The translations under genes were made by a program, and so were the position numbers. This document shows, in pieces, positions 34,901-46,479 of a stretch of DNA of 64,000 bases. The stretch is from Castanea sativa (Eukaryota; Streptophyta; Magnoliopsida; Fagales; Fagaceae), in the NCBI RefSeq assembly GCF_040712315.1, contig NC_134020.1, positions 36,944,751 through 37,008,750 of the forward strand, given 5' to 3'. Each line of letters opens with the position of its first letter. The first letter of the stretch is position 1. The notes below the pieces were generated by a model that worked only from the letters and a program-made list of their open reading frames with translations, made no database searches and was not told the DNA's origin.

Positions 34901-37373
34901 TTAATGGTCACCGGGCATGCTCTTGATGATATCAGAATCACCTGAAAGCATAAAATATCACAACAAATCAGTAAAAACTACGTAGTTTAAAACTAAGAAA
35001 GGATGAGTGGCTCAACACATACCAGGATCAATTATACTGAGGCAGCACACTCTGTAATATTTTCCACAGGCAGTCCCCAAGTCAACATTGTCTGAAAAAT
35101 GAAGACAGTCATTTTAGGAAAACTTTATTATAAAGGAGATCAAGGAACAGATTATGTTCACTTACAACTTTTTACATCAATAGTATGTAATAGTTATTAC
35201 CATAGTCATTACCATTAAAGCATTTCAACAGAAAAAGACCGCAGGAACACAATAAGACAAACATAGCTCTTTCATATAAAAAACTGCAGAACACCTATGC
35301 TAATATTATAGCACAATCAGCACACTTAGAAACATCATCGATATTTAAATTGCAGAAAGCATAGATAATAAACCACTAGGTAAACCACTATATCTCCATA
35401 TAAAACACAAAACCTTCAACATATGATAAATTTTGTGTTAATAATAAACTGCAATTTCACTTTCTTGGAAATCAAACCAAGTCTACCCTAAAATCCATAC
35501 CAATTTCGTATCAGATATAAACCACCATGACAAATAGCAACAGGATACCTACCAACTTTACACTTTTCCCCATTTTTCTTAGGGATAGAAATTAAAGAAA
35601 GAAAAGTAATGGGACCAAGGATAAAATAACCAAATCTATAAAAATAAAAAATTACAATATGTCTGCAAGAATGAAGGTTTAGGGCTTCCCCCCATGTGCT
35701 GATCATTAATCTTGATCCTTTCCACCTACATATATCAACAGCAATACGTTGTGTGTATACATTATACATACATGCCTAGCTGCATACACGTGGACATTAG
35801 TTTTGAGGGAAAGAGGTATAAAGAGTCCATTCAAAATATTTACTTATTCCACTCACAAAAATTTCTCTTATGACTTTGCTTTAACCGAGATTTTTGTGAC
35901 CTTAAAACCTCTTGAGGAATCCTGAGGCCTCTAGCTATCAGAATACGACAAAATGAAACTTAGAAGGATCTTAAGGAGTATTAGTTTGGTTAATCATGTT
36001 TATGGAATACAGTAAAGAATATCAAAACGGTGAACTGAAAATCAAAATCATAGTAATCATAAAAAGGCAACAACAAATATGCCAAAGTTTAAAAGTTCCT
36101 TTTACTGTTTTTCAAGAATCAGTAACCACAGGAATGGCACAAGTTATTTGACAGCTTAGTGAAAAAATTCGGCCACATATACATCATTAAACCAGGTAAT
36201 TCTCAATTGGGCAACAAATAAAAACAGTGCAAACACTGTAATTAACATAAATGGAAGCAACCGCCCATTCTCGATAAAACAAATAGAAGAAGAGTAAACA
36301 ATAAACATTACATACCAAAAGAATAAACATAAGCTTTCTGAAACATCCAATCCAACATACAGGTAAAAACAAGGACACTAAAATCGAAATGTGTGCTTTA
36401 AGATTGATGGCAAACGTGATATTTTAAGGTTCGAATTTAGATACTCACTTCCGTTGTAGTGGTGAACTCCAACCTTCGCCAACATAGCATAGTACTCAAT
36501 CTCAGACTTACGCAGAGGAGGGCAGTTGTTGGCAATGATGATCAGCTTACCTACAATAAACAAACATATAAATTATTTTACTTAAACAAACCCAAATCAA
36601 AATTCACGCAGTTTATAAACCACAATAGAGCTAAACTAAAAGCTAGCAGATAAAAATAATTTTACACGAAAATACTCGGCGAGTTGTTCATGGGATGACA
36701 AATATCCAGCAGTATTTTCAGCTAAAACAGAACCACATGGGGGTTTTGAGTAATACTAAAAACCCCATTACAGGAAAACAATGGGATTTTGTATATTTTT
36801 CCAAATATTCATAATAATAGTATAACCATGGTGAAACTTTGAAACTACAATCAACAACATAAACAAAGGTCCATACAATATCAGAAACACAACATTTAAG
36901 CTATTATATAATAACAAATTGAATCATTCAATCCTCTTTTGCGCCTAGTAATGAACTGATCGATAATCCTCTGATCCCAGAAATGAAACGACTCAGCTCA
37001 AAAACAACATGGTATAAATCATTAATATTGAATTCAATGTAATTGTTGTTATAAACTGTGAGTTTGATGATAAAGAAAAAAAAAATAACTAAAACTCAAG
37101 GAAATAGAGATCTGGAAGAAAATAAAAATACCTTTGGAATTCCTGAGGGATTTGAGGACGGTCTTGTAACCCAAGGTGTACTTGCCACTCTTCATGACGA
37201 GGGCAAGCCTGTTGTTGATACTCTCATGGGTCTTCTTCTGCAAGAAGAAGAAAGTGTTACATGAATAACAAATGTCAAATCTAATTCCTATACACCATTA
37301 GAATACGAAAGAGAAAAATGAAAGAGAGAGGCAGAGAGAAAGAGAGATTTACGGTCTTCTTGGCGGCCACCAT
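34901..37373 (-). CDS. RPL30: 60S ribosomal protein L30 (eL30)
   Basis: Five coding exons: 37373-37353, 37237-37132, 36550-36449, 35091-35023 and 34941-34901, giving 112 residues, the normal plant eL30 length. The protein starts [20 protein letters not shown], continues [80 protein letters not shown] and ends [10 protein letters not shown]. eL30 is part of the large cytosolic ribosomal subunit and adopts an L7Ae-type fold. All junctions keep frame and have GT..AG ends. The first exon encodes only seven residues, a common layout for plant ribosomal protein genes. Confidence 0.95.
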
Positions 37374-37502
37374 GGTTGGGGTTTGGGTTTGGGTTTTGGT
37401 TGGTGTGAGGATGAGAGTGTTGCAGCTGCAGAGCACAGAGAGCGAAAGAGAGGTTTGCTTCCAATACGGCGAAGGAACTCTAGGGCAGAATGAAGGACCT
37501 CG

Positions 37503-37529
37503 TTTATACAGAGAGTACAACTAGGGTTT
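37503..37529 (-). promoter_or_regulatory. Telo-box and TATA-like element of RPL30
   Basis: On the minus strand AAACCCTAG lies at 37529-37521, followed downstream by TGTATAAAC with TATAAA at 37508-37503. Telo-boxes (AAACCCTA) near the start of transcription are a known feature of plant ribosomal-protein gene promoters. A transcript start near 37475 would give a leader of about 100 nt with a CT-rich patch. Confidence 0.6.
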
Positions 37530-37539
37530 CAAGGGTTAT

Positions 37540-38070
37540 TATATGGGATCTGTTTGGATTCAGGTTTATGTTACACTCTGTCACGGGTCTGTATAACCTA
37601 ACTCCGGATAATTCTATCCTACTTTTACTAGACTTTTTCTTATACATGACAAAACTGGCTGAAATTTGCTGGTCCGACCCGAACCTGCCCATTTTCAACC
37701 CACCTGAACTTGCACATTTTGTTTCGAATTAAATATGGGCCAACCCATGGCCTGCTTGTTTTTTTGTGGACCAACCCAATCAGAGCCACAGCCCGCCCGT
37801 TTTTTTTACCTTTTTTTTTCCTAAAAAATATTTAAAAACTATATGGCATTATGACAAGGTGTGCTACACTACTCCTAGGTACATAACATTATTATAAAAC
37901 GCGCAATGACCTATGATCCGGCAATTCTACCCCTTATTTACTAAAATAAAAAATAAAAAGTTAAATGAAATGGAAAAATATATATACTAAGAAATAGTAA
38001 TATACTAATTAGTATTTAACAACATGTCCAATTTTTTTTTTTATCCAAGTCTGTCTATTTAATTTTAATA
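37540..38070. other. Intergenic; possible hAT-like flank
   Basis: No gene. The stretch around 37660-37800 is rich in CCGACCCGAACC and CCAACCC text, which is mirrored loosely by CCCGATTGACCCG and AACCCGACCCAACC at about 39935-40030. These could be two ends of one nested hAT-like element, but ends and target duplication are not resolved. Confidence 0.25.
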
Positions 38071-38474
38071 TCTATACTACTATTTAAGGGGCTTCTCCTG
38101 TTTGGATTCCTATTTTTTTTAGTTCAAAAATGCCCCTACAGTCCTATGTTTAAATAGAGTCAAAACTAAAGGACAATACGGTAAAAACTCATTTTTTTTA
38201 GTTCAAAGATGCCCCTATAGCCTTATGTTTAAGTAGAGACAAAACTAAAGGACAATCCGGTAAAAATGCAACTCCAACTCCCACTAAAATATTGCCTAAA
38301 AAATAGGACCACTCTCCTATTAATTTTTAAATTGATTTATTCACTTATAAATTAGATTTTTAAAATAAAAATTATATATATATAAAATAATTAAATACAG
38401 TTTTTTTATACAAAATAGGACCACTAAAAAAGAAAAGTCTCATCGCACGCGCGAAACGCGTGTGATGAGACTAG
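38071..38474 (+). mobile_element. Non-autonomous Helitron, copy 1
   Basis: It begins A|TCTATACTACTATTTAAGGG and ends CTAG|T at 38474. Just before the end, GCACGCGCGAAACGCGTGTG forms the GC-rich hairpin expected of Helitrons. It contains an internal direct repeat: the phrase AGTTCAAA(A/G)ATGCCCCTA ... AACTAAAGGACAAT occurs twice. It has no coding capacity. Confidence 0.75.
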
Positions 38475-38492
38475 TAGTATTGATGGTAATAA

Positions 38493-38800
38493 TCTATACT
38501 ATTATTTAAGGGGCTTCTCCTGTTTGGATTCCACATTTTTTAGTTCAAAAATGCCCATCCTCCCCTACGTTTAAGTAGAGATAAAATTAAAGGACAATCC
38601 GGTAAAAATGCAACTCTAACTCCCACTAAAATATTGCCTAAAAAATAGGATCACTCTTTTATTAATTTTCAAATTAATTTATTCACTTATAAATTAGATT
38701 TTCAAAATAAAAATTATATATAATAAAAAGACAAATAGGACCACTAAAAAAAAAAAAAAAAACCCTCATCGCACGCGCAAAGCGCGTGTAATGAGGCTAG
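38493..38800 (+). mobile_element. Non-autonomous Helitron, copy 2
   Basis: It begins A|TCTATACTATTATTTAAGGG and ends CTAG|T at 38800, with hairpin GCACGCGCAAAGCGCGTGTA shortly before. It matches copy 1 at both ends, with one rather than two copies of the internal repeat. The two elements are separated by only 18 bp and lie in the same orientation. Confidence 0.75.
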
Positions 38801-41086
38801 TATAATATACTAATATCTATCTTCTCTAAGTATATAACTAGCACGAATCTACAAACCCCAGTCACAGTGAGTCAGTGACAATTGACAAAGTGACAAACAA
38901 TAAACAAAATAAAATAATACAATAGTGACTCAAACGAAATAATTGCAATTTTTTTTAATGACTAGGAATTTGAGCATTATGAAAGTTGTCGTAGTGCCAA
39001 AAAGAAAAATATCAATTGGACTTGTATTTAGAAGAGCCTAGATTTAGCAAAAAACAAAATTCAAAGTTTGAAGTTCTCCCTTGGTGGAAATAACATTACA
39101 ACCAGTTTTCGGAGCTCTCTTTAATGGCACAATATCTCATGAACACAAGGAAAAAAAATCTAAATCAAATTTTAGCACTGGAAAAAAAATTATAATTGCG
39201 TATCAATCACGTCTTTTGCCTAAGAACATGGAAGCTACGTTGTGCACTTAAAGTTGGTTATATGGATTCAAATGTATTTTAATTTACTAATAGAGTCATA
39301 TAAATTATACATTTTTAACTCTTTATTGATAAGTTTTGATTTGCTTTCATGATACACTTATGTTATATTAAAATATTGTGTTTTAGATGAAGATATTGAT
39401 GAAATTGGCCAACTTAAGCTACAATTCGCAAGTATGAATATTTGTAATGCTAAATCTACTACTAACGTTGAGTAGATTGAGGTATCATTTTTATAAAATA
39501 TTTACTTGTTTTTCTTTACTTAAATTGCTATGTTCATTTTTAAAGGTTTTATTTTACATTAGTTTCTCTTTCTATATAATCTAACGTTATTATTATTTTA
39601 AATGTAACGGGAATTTGTGCACTTAAGAAGACTAATAACTTGACATAGTCCATAACATTTAGCTTTGTTTTTTTGTTTTTTGTTCTTTTGTGGGAATTAT
39701 ATCATTAGTGAACTATGAATTTGAAGTACGTAAAAAAAGTTAGTCATACTAAAATGTCAAAATTGTTTGATTTCCACGGATATGGAAATCTTTATGTTTT
39801 TTTGGTTTGTTTGTTTTTTTCCCTTCACATCACATGTATAACAGTAAATTAGTAACAAATAGTCTAACTATTTGATTTGATTCATTCACTTTAAAAAGTT
39901 GGCATTTATTTGTTTTTTTATTTTTTACGTGAAAAACCCGATTGACCCGATTCGTTTTCAACCTGTCTAAAATGGCCAGTTTTTGGCCTGGCCTAATTTG
40001 GTCTGCAACCCAAATAACCCGACCCAACCGTTTGCCACGTCTGTCTTTCTATTTAAATTTTTAGGCCTTCTTCTATGTGGTTGCATTGACTGATGAACCA
40101 CTCTATTCAATTTAATTTTTCTTGGAAAAAAATAACTTTTTTTGTTGTATTGGTTTATACAATAATGTCATTGAATTCAATTGAGAAACCTAATGACCAA
40201 CACCTAAAAAATTGTAACTAAAATTTTAGGTTTAATAAAATACAGTCATGGTGGACGAGGATAATGATGGTAAGACAATTTTTGTTTTGAATTGAGGTGT
40301 ACATGAGTCATGTTAGGTTGGGTTGCATTGTGGGGTATTTTTCAACCTACTATGATTACATTGAGAAATCTTCAACCTAAGCTCTAAAATCTAACCCAAC
40401 CTAACATTCTTAGGCTGTGTTGGATTGTGTTGTAAAGTTACCTATGTTATTAATAGTTTTAGAAATATATATTTTACGTTTTTTAATTAATTAATTTTGT
40501 AATTTAGTTTAAATTAGTTTGATTTATTTTTTAATTTAAAGACTTAATTTTGTCAAAAATTGGAGTATTGAACCTAATTGCGTAAGTTGAAATAATTTAT
40601 TGAATAATAAACTTAAATAGTTGAATGGAACTGACAGTTTTATTACCTTTAACAGAAATCCAATATAAATGTGGAGGCACCAAAAGATTAAACACTGTGT
40701 GTGACAATTCATAATTTTTAAATTTGTATAAATGACAATTCATTTTGTGTGTGTCTAGTATTGTTGAATCATAAGACAAAGTATATAAGAGCACTTGTAT
40801 CAGTCAATGCAAAATGACTTAAATAAAAAATTTGGGTCAATCAACCAACTTCCTCTATTGTTGCAATGAGTGATAAATACGTGCACAACAAATAAGAATT
40901 TGATTTGATACATACAAAATTATACTTCAATTTTAGAATATAATTGAATTTTCTCCCAACTTTTGCTATATATATGATTATTACGACCGTTTCCTAATCT
41001 TTAACTATAGTATAATATGGAGTAGGGATACTTGTTTTCTCTTTAGCAATGATTTTAAAATGGTAGTTTTTATATATTCTTAATTG
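38801..41086. other. Intergenic, no gene recognised
   Basis: AT-rich. The stretch at 39935-40060 carries CCCGA-type phrases that may pair with 37660-37800 (see that entry). A similar AACCTAACCCAACCTAAC area lies at about 40300-40430. No coding exon was found. Confidence 0.3.
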
Positions 41087-41098
41087 TGTTGGTTGAAT

Positions 41099-41301
41099 CC
41101 CAAGGGATTGGCTAAGTGGTTCATAAGTTCTCATGATATCTATGAGATATTGGATTTGAAACCTCTTGTAAGTATCTTGGGGCCACCCCAACTACTTGTA
41201 ATAACATGGTATGCATGGACGGGGAGACTGCATACACCCAATGGAATAATCAAATATTCAAAGAGGTCTATATTCCCTTGTTTGTTATAAAAAAAAAAAA
41301 C
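41099..41301 (+). mobile_element. tRNA-derived SINE with poly-A tail, family C
   Basis: The head resembles a tRNA (CAAGGGATTGGCTAAGTGGT as box A side; GGATTTGAAACCTC as box B side). The body has GGGGCCACCCCAACTACTTG and GGACGGGGAGACTGCATACA, and the end is GTTATAAAAAAAAAAAA. The flanks TGTTGGTTGAATC and TGTTAGTTGAAATC look like a target-site duplication. Confidence 0.65.
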
Positions 41302-41451
41302 TATGTTAGTTGAAATCTTTATTTTCTCTAATCGTAATATGTAATTAGGGAAAAGTTAATGGACATCCCGAGAGTACTGGTTTATAAAATATTTATAGAA
41401 ACATTTTATGGCAAAAGAAAGAAGTAGTTGATTTTTTTTATATATAATTTT

Positions 41452-41828
41452 GGGAAAATTACAACTTACCCACCTGTGGTTTGACTAAAATTTAAGTTGT
41501 CTACCTGTGATTTAAAATTTGACACTTTACCTACTTGAGGTTTGACCAAAATTTAAGTTGTCTACCTGTAATTTGAAATTCCATGATGAAAGTGTTCCGA
41601 TGGATAGTTTTTTATCTTATTTAATCTTGTATTTTTATGTTTATTGTGTTTTTTGAGAAGATAGACATAAAAGTTGAGCAAAATTACATATTTAGCTTTG
41701 TTTTTAACATATGTAGTTATAGAAATCTAATTAAGCTAACCCCAGGTAGGTAAAATGTCAAATTTTAAACCATAGGTAGGCAACTTAAATTTTGACCAAA
41801 CCACAGGTGGGTAAATTGTAATTTGCCC
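41452..41828. mobile_element. Mutator-like MITE with perfect 9-bp target duplication
   Basis: The 9-bp direct repeat TATAATTTT flanks the element at 41443-41451 and 41829-41837. The terminal inverted repeats are about 80 bp: left GGGAAAATTACAACTTACCC, ACCTGTGGTTTGACTAAAAT; right (reverse complement) GGGCAAATTACAATTTACCC, ACCTGTGGTTTGGTCAAAAT. The size and 9-bp duplication fit the Mutator superfamily. A partial second copy of the left repeat lies inside, at about 41520-41585. There is no coding capacity. Confidence 0.85.
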
Positions 41829-41928
41829 TATAATTTTATATACTTTTCTTTAAAGTGGTATCAAAACCTTTATAAAATGGTCCATCATCAAATGTCCTAA
41901 GGGTATCAGTTAACTAGACACATGTAAC

Positions 41929-42529
41929 CAGGGACGGAGGCATTCATTGACCAAGGGGGGCAGTGGCCCCCCATAATTTTAAAAAAAAATTATATATATA
42001 TATATGTATTAATTTTAGTAATTTTGTTCTATAAAATTACATTTTACCACCTTAACAATATTATTGAATCTTTTTAGAGTAACGTTAAAGATACAAACTT
42101 ATTTACAATATTTTTATAAACTGTTGAGGTATAAATTCTTATTGGTTTGCATCTGGGTTATTACTTGCATTATTTTTTTACTTATCAATAATCACTCACT
42201 ATATCATCAATATACTTCTAGCACTTTTCTCATTTTAAAGGCCTTTAAAAAAATTTATAGATTTAAAATCTAAAACAACATATACTAGCCCAAAAACATT
42301 TGTGCAACAACAAAAATCACCAATAGCATAGCTAAAAAAAATTAAGTCTAATAAATCAATTTTACTCAAATAAACAGCTGCCCTTTAAAAAGTTTTAAAT
42401 ATAATAATTTTGTCTTTACCTAGCAAATGCACACATTAAAAACTAAAAAAAAAATCTCCACGACTAAGAAGTTGCCAAACTAGAGGTCAAAGTCGCCCCC
42501 CTTAACTTAAAATCCTGGCTCCGTCCCTG
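41929..42529. mobile_element. hAT-like non-autonomous element with 8-bp target duplication
   Basis: The direct repeat CATGTAAC flanks it at 41921-41928 and 42530-42537. The ends are CAGGGACGGAG on the left and, reverse-complemented, CAGGGACGGAGCC on the right; a GGGGGC motif lies a little inside each. An 8-bp duplication and CAGGGACGGA-type ends are typical of plant hAT elements. There is no transposase. Confidence 0.85.
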
Positions 42530-42994
42530 CATGTAACAATCATTTTCACTTAGAGGTGAATCTCACATGTGTGGACCTATCTCCATGTAAGAGGGATGTT
42601 ATATATAACGGCAACTATGGGTGTTCATGGTGCAATTCGGTGTGGCTTTAGGTCATTTGTATCACCACACTTTGCGGTGCAATTTGATCAAAACCAACAC
42701 CGCATTGCACCTCTATTTTGTGGTCACATGTGTGGTGTGGTTCGATGCAATATACAATGTGCGGTTTGGTCGATTTTGGACTAATATATTTTTCAAGATG
42801 TCATGGCTAATTACTAGTTTACTATTAATAACTGTGGCAGTATGAGAGTGAGTTTCAACAAAATATAACATGCGTAACAAAAAAAATAACACAAATATAT
42901 ACAAAGATAGGAATATATATATATATATCCAAAACAAATTAACAATAAACTAAAAAAAAACCACAAATATATATATATAAAACAATATGCGCGC

Positions 42995-42996
<2 letters not shown>

Positions 42997-43027
<31 letters not shown>
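42997..43027. repeat. (AC)n microsatellite
   Basis: About 15 AC units, flanked by AT-rich repeats. Confidence 0.9.
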
Positions 43028-43029
<2 letters not shown>

Positions 43030-43034
<5 letters not shown>

Positions 43035-43700
43035 TGTGGAAGGGTGGGAAATCGAGGACAAGAATGAATGAGAGAAAATCAAGGCAGTAGAGGCACACCT
43101 TAGAAAGTTTTGTCAATAAGCCTTTAGAGCAAGTGTGATTAAGGCAACCACATAAAACTCGAGAATATCGAAATGCCCGAGAAACCCGAGGATGTTGATA
43201 CATCCCTAGAAGGACCAAGGAGTAGTTATGAAGACTACCAAACACGTAACCAAGGAAAGGAAGGGAAGTTTATCATTAAGCGGAGGAATTATGGGTATAA
43301 TAGATAAAACATCCATCACCTCCGCATTTAATGCTCTGCACCCATTTAGCTGGCTGCATTAATGGTGGAATGACCCCTGAACAGTGTCATCACAACTCAC
43401 AACCTAATAGGTAGACCTTTTGGTAAGGCCATGATGGGATAAATATAAGAGGAAATAAGCCTTGGCCGTCCAAGTGGAAGGTCAGTATACAACCTGGATG
43501 ACTATATAAGAGAAAGAGATGCCTACGAAGAAGGGGATCAAGAATTGCAAGGAAGAAAAATAGAGAGAAAGTGAGAGTGATAGTATTGTCATACAAGAAC
43601 AAGTGTAAACCTTCACCTCGGACTAAAACCGAGGAGCATAGTTGAATCAATCCAAGACTTGTATTTATCAGTTTTCCCTAACTTACATATATACCAAGCA
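43030..43700 (+). mobile_element. Probable solo LTR (nested)
   Basis: The segment is less AT-rich than its surroundings and has the layout of an LTR: a TATA-like box (ACTATATAAGAGAAAG at about 43501-43516), a GA-rich leader, then CCGAGGAGCATAGTTGAATC near the expected R/U5 region. No gag-pol genes are next to it. Ends are not resolved. Confidence 0.4.
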
Positions 43701-44170
43701 CACATTTCAACATCATTTGATTAACTTGTTCAAAAAAGGGTAACTAAGGTTGATTAGCATCCCACCTTTATAAGTAAATTGTGTGAGGTTGAATTTGGGC
43801 TTAACCAATTTTGACCCGCCACACACACATGCACACATATATACATACATATATATTAAAATTTTGAACTTTTAATTTTGTGATAGTGAGATGGAAGAGT
43901 CGATAAAGTTTCAAACTTTTTTTTTTGTTTGAGAATAAAGTTTTGAACTTTTGATATTGTATTTAACCAAAACAAAACTATTTTAATGTGGAATTGTAAC
44001 ACACTAATGCTAGGCCACTTACTTCATATAATATTCAAATATATTTAATATAAATATAAATATAAATATAAATAATATAAATATAAATATATATATATTA
44101 ATAATTACTCCATTTTGTGGGCGATTTTGGTTGATTCATGTGCGGTTGTATGGTTTGGTGAACACCCATA

Positions 44171-44577
44171 ACAGTAACACATGATTGGTTTGAAGTTGGG
44201 CTAAAACTTATATATACAATATCTTAGATGCATAATATTAGGTTCTCCAATTAAATTTAAATATTTGGTTGCAATTAACCACTAAAACATAAACAATGAT
44301 GTATTTTCAAAGGATAATTAAGTTAAATGAACCTGAGTTTTTTAATCTAATTGAATACTTCGTATAAGGTATTGTACCTTCATATGGCATTAGCTCTTTT
44401 TTCTAGTTAAGGAATTAATTGTAATAGAATGATGAATCTATCTCTTAGTCTTTTTGCCAATAATTGGATGAGTAAAATCATAATATATATATTTTAAAGT
44501 AGTAAGTCCATGGAAAAAAAAAATATGTATTTTTATTTTAGGATTAAACAAAGGATTCACTACAACAAGTATAAATT
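44171..44577. other. Intergenic, AT-rich
   Basis: No gene or element recognised. Confidence 0.35.
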
Positions 44578-44735
44578 GTTCTAGTTAATTCAATTAGTAA
44601 AATTTATGATGGTTGAATAAGAGATTTGAAATTTAATCCTTACTTATACCAAAAACCAATTTATGTCTTTGTTTGATAATAAATAGTACAATCATTAGAA
44701 GTGGACGCCAAAGATTGAAACTCTAAAAAAATAGT
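44578..44735 (+). mobile_element. tRNA-derived SINE, family A (diverged copy)
   Basis: It shares CTAGTTAATTCAATTAGTAA, GATGGTTGAATAAGAGATTT, TACCAAAAACCAATTTATGT and GTGGACGCCAAAGATTGAAA with the copies at 20789 and 61760. Box B is degraded (GAAATTTAATCC). Confidence 0.65.
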
Positions 44736-45449
44736 CATCAAATTGTTAAAGCTATAAGATTTATCATTTTTAAGTTTTTATTTTATAATTTTTTTTTTTG
44801 GTTAGAAACAAACACACACACAAGGGAGAGGAAAGATGTTATAACATAAAGGTATACCACAAATTCTACTAAAAAATCACGGTAACTTTTATGAGAGTGC
44901 GAGGTAAGTTATACTACACATAACACACTTTCTCAAGCAATGTGAGACAATTACCTTTTTTTTTTTTTTTTTTTTTGAGAAACACCATTTTAAGTTGATG
45001 GAGTGATTATGTACTCTAAATTCAAGGGGTTATGATAAAAATAAAAAACAACTATAGGGATTAGGGAGAGAGAAAGAGAGTGGTCTATATGATTGTTTTG
45101 ACAATTTTAGTATTTCACTATATATACTTTGTAACAAATTATGAAAAAGTATAGAACCATGAAAATTTTCACAACTTCTTACTACAATTGTGACATAACA
45201 AAGTGTGATTAAAGAAAAAAAAATATTGAGTCCATGTGTAAGTGACAAAAGTGGCTTTACGTGCATCTTAGGGTGATCACACCCTGACTTGCTAAAAAAT
45301 GTACATATAAACTTGAAAGAAAAGAAAAAAATCATATATATATATATATACACACACACACGCTAAACTAATATATTTTGATTACTATGATAAAAATATT
45401 CACGACCTTGATTTGAGAATTACAAGAATTTCGATTCGATAAAAATAAG
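44736..45449. other. Intergenic, low complexity
   Basis: It holds T runs, a short CA repeat near 44810 and an AT/AC microsatellite at 45331-45360. No gene recognised. Confidence 0.35.
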
Positions 45450-45612
45450 AATAATGTTACATTCATAATATTTTTACAATAATTCATAACAAATCTTACG
45501 TGATAAGCTGAAATCGGTTACTAATTCTAATTTGGGTCCAACATTGACGTCACTTTTTAAACCACTAATAACAAATTGTTGTATAAGATTTGTTTTAAAA
45601 ATGTTGTTGACG
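45450..45612. mobile_element. Diverged MITE related to the 8.0-kb copy
   Basis: The left part AATGTTACATTCATAATATT with TTTACAATAATTCATAACAA is partly mirrored at the right (AAAACAAATCTTATACAACA on the reverse strand). It resembles the 8005-8173 element. Diverged, so lower confidence. Confidence 0.4.
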
Positions 45613-46044
45613 TGCATTACTTCAAAAAATAACTCTGGGCCCTCAAGAAAAATATTGTAGTCATGGGCTCTCCTAAACAGTGTCGGCAATTATGCTCTTT
45701 TTGGCTTTACAGTGACAATTATTTTGCATTTTCTTAGCAATTTAGCTCACAGTTGTAGCAGATATCATCATCCGTTTTTCTTCATATTTTCTATTATAAT
45801 TTCAATTCTCTTACTTTATTATTCTCATCTCATTATTTTCAATTCCCACTTCATCTCTAATCAATCATTTTTTTTCTTCTCTTTTTTAGTTAAAAAATGG
45901 TAACACTTATGGTATTTTTGTATTTTTTTTGTGATATTGATATATTTAAGTTATTTTTTTTATCTACAGTCATTGCTAAAAAAAGTTATTTTTTAATTAT
46001 TAAATTTGCTATAATTTAAGATTTCTAGCGATGGCTTTAAAAAT

Positions 46045-46211
46045 GCCGCCGCATACCTTTGGTGCGATGGTCACTCCACAAGAATAAGTGCTTGTAAGGC
46101 GTGGAAGGTAAGGGCCGGGATTTAAGTCTCCAAGAGGGAGCTTCACACACATATACATTTAGATTAGGCTAGACTAGAATTCGATCTTGTATAAAAAAAA
46201 GAAAAAAAAAT
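46045..46211 (+). mobile_element. tRNA-derived SINE with 15-bp target duplication, family D
   Basis: It begins near CCGCCGCATACCTTTGGTGC with GATGGTCACTCCACAAGAAT, has a box-B-like region GCCGGGATTTAAGTCTCC, continues AGCTTCACACACATATACAT, TTAGATTAGGCTAGACTAGA and ends TTGTATAAAAAAAAG with an A-rich tail. The flanks GATGGCTTTAAAAAT (46030-46044) and GATGACTTTAAAAAT (46212-46226) form a duplication with one mismatch. It sits about 550 bp upstream of the SERRATE ATG. Confidence 0.75.
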
Positions 46212-46479
46212 GATGACTTTAAAAATAATTTTTGGAGCCGTCACCTATAACTAATAATTAACTATTTATAATCTGTGTCATGTCTGAAGTGATTAGTTAA
46301 TCTGCCATGTCGGAGTTATAACAACAAAAAAAAAAAGAAAAAGAAAAAAGAAGAAGAAGGTTGTAACAAAAATTATATATGGAAAGGAAAATAGTGTGGG
46401 AAACACGAAAGTCGTTATTCAGGAATCAGGGAAAAAAAAAAAGCATACGAAACTTGTGTATTTTTAATTTGACGCACAC

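Larger units (their letters stand above)
42616..44170. mobile_element. hAT-like element split by a nested insert
   Basis: The left end TATGGGTGTTCATGGTGCAA pairs with the reverse complement of the right end (TATGGGTGTTCACCAAACCA). Flanking 8-mers ACGGCAAC and ACAGTAAC are similar (6 of 8). Subterminal GTGCGGTTTGGTCGATTTTG and TGCGGTTGTATGGTTTGG repeats are seen near both ends, as in hAT elements. The middle carries an AC microsatellite and an LTR-like insert. Confidence 0.55.

Noticed and set aside
37660..40060. One large nested hAT element spanning the Helitron pair
   Set aside because: The CCCGA/CCAACCC-rich stretches on each side are only loosely inverted, and no terminal repeat or target duplication could be fixed; left as a weak note only.
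42569..43245. Several frames of 70-140 codons on both strands
   Set aside because: They translate hAT-like ends and microsatellites (Cys-Val and Tyr-Ile repeats); no transposase motif.
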